DNA from: JBDSYA01 sp039925865
GTDB lineage: Bacteria; Bacteroidota; Ignavibacteria; Tepidaquicellales; Tepidaquicellaceae
DNA length: 7,821 bases
Assembly (NCBI GenBank): GCA_039925865.1
Contig: JBDSYA010000231.1
Location: 1 to 7,821 of the forward strand
Direction: 5' to 3'
Shown here: positions 7,364 through 7,821 of the stretch, piece by piece
Layout: the number at the start of each line of letters is the position of its first letter
Position numbering within the stretch: position 1 is the stretch's first letter
Translations under genes and position numbers: made by a program
The notes under the pieces: generated by a model
What the model was told of the DNA's origin: nothing
The model's database searches: none
What the model saw: only the letters and a program-made list of their open reading frames with translations

Positions 7364-7821
7364 ATGAAAAAACTTTTCACGATCATTTTGATTTTTTTTT
7401 ATTATGCTAATGCCCAAACAATTCCGGCTACGGATAATGAAAAGTTTCTGAACTTTTCCGACATTCATTTCGATCCATTTTATGATACAACTCTTGTGAT
7501 GGAATTAGCAGGATCTGATTATACGGAATGGGAAAGTATATTTTCAAAATCGGAAAATAAAAATTACAGCTCGTATGGAAGTGATTGCAATTATTTTTTA
7601 TTGAAATCTGCTTTGTCCGAAATGTCAGCCCGGATACCTTTTCCTGAGTTCATCATAATAACAGGTGATTTTATGTCACATAATTTCAATGAAAAATTTG
7701 AAAAGTATTCCGGAATAAAAAACACCGATTCATTAAATCTATTCATTGAAAAAACAATTAAGTTTACAACCTCTATGATCAGTAAGTATTTTCCATCAAC
7801 AACGGTGTTTCCAACAGTTGG
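7364..7821 (+). CDS. Exported calcineurin-like (acid-sphingomyelinase-type) metallophosphoesterase, 5' part only
   Basis: This is a predicted exported metal-dependent phosphoesterase. The frame is open from the ATG at 7364 to the right edge (152 full codons). Residues 1-17 form a Sec signal peptide (MKK start, hydrophobic core, cleavage after ANA). The first metallophosphoesterase motif DxH is at Asp33-Ile-His35 (NFSDIHFDPFYD), a spacing and context typical of acid-sphingomyelinase-like enzymes. The second motif, GD, is at Gly101-Asp102 in IITGDFMSHNF, where family members usually read GDxxxHD or HN. The window ends at FPTVG, which should lead into the third motif, GN(H/N)D. The later His motifs are outside. 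No Shine-Dalgarno sequence is seen. The start is chosen because it gives a complete signal peptide. The substrate is unknown: phospholipid-like, nucleotide and polyphosphate substrates all occur in this group. Confidence 0.85.
   Translation, partial: MKKLFTIILIFFYYANAQTIPATDNEKFLNFSDIHFDPFYDTTLVMELAGSDYTEWESIFSKSENKNYSSYGSDCNYFLLKSALSEMSARIPFPEFIIITGDFMSHNFNEKFEKYSGIKNTDSLNLFIEKTIKFTTSMISKYFPSTTVFPTV

Noticed and set aside
1..7821. Mobile elements, CRISPR arrays, tRNA or rRNA genes
   Set aside because: No transposase or integrase motifs, no regularly spaced direct repeats, no inverted terminal repeats and no tRNA-like cloverleaf were noticed; gene content and codon style look uniform.

Overview
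The window is AT-rich chromosomal DNA. It probably comes from a member of the Bacteroidota/Ignavibacteriota (Chlorobi-related) group. Three things point there: most genes lack a clear Shine-Dalgarno sequence, a few TAnnTTTG-like elements resemble Bacteroidota -7 boxes, and the exported protein at 5505-7220 ends in a dockerin-like module of a kind I recall from Ignavibacteria-type genomes. This assignment is an inference; no rRNA or other phylogenetic marker is present.

Layout, left to right. (1) On the minus strand, running off the left edge, is an M29-family (AmpS/AmpT-type) metallo-aminopeptidase with its first 322 codons visible. (2) A 74-bp divergent spacer leads to a plus-strand GNAT-family N-acetyltransferase (1041-1841). 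(3) After a 206-bp spacer comes a full-length tricorn-type protease (2048-5326): two beta-propellers, a C1 domain, a PDZ domain and an S41-type catalytic domain, with every catalytic residue identifiable. (4) A strong intrinsic terminator (5372-5418) closes that gene. (5) Next is a secreted beta-propeller protein with a C-terminal dockerin-like pair of calcium loops (5505-7220), closed by a second terminator (7248-7283). (6) At the right edge is the start of an exported calcineurin-like (acid-sphingomyelinase-type) phosphoesterase, cut at the window end.

The left half reads as a cytoplasmic peptide-turnover neighbourhood. Tricorn would cut oligopeptides released by larger proteases, and the M29 aminopeptidase could trim the products to amino acids. 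In archaea tricorn is paired with F1/F2/F3 aminopeptidases, so M29 would be a substitute; this link rests on proximity only, because the two genes are transcribed apart. The right half encodes two exported proteins with no evident link to each other or to tricorn. Terminators follow two of the genes, so the plus-strand genes look mostly monocistronic.

I found no RNA genes, mobile elements, CRISPR arrays or long repeats. All intergenic gaps are shorter than 210 bp. I see no convincing undescribed multi-gene system. The most notable points are the intact bacterial tricorn, an apparent change at its P1-specificity position, and the modular dockerin-type exported protein.
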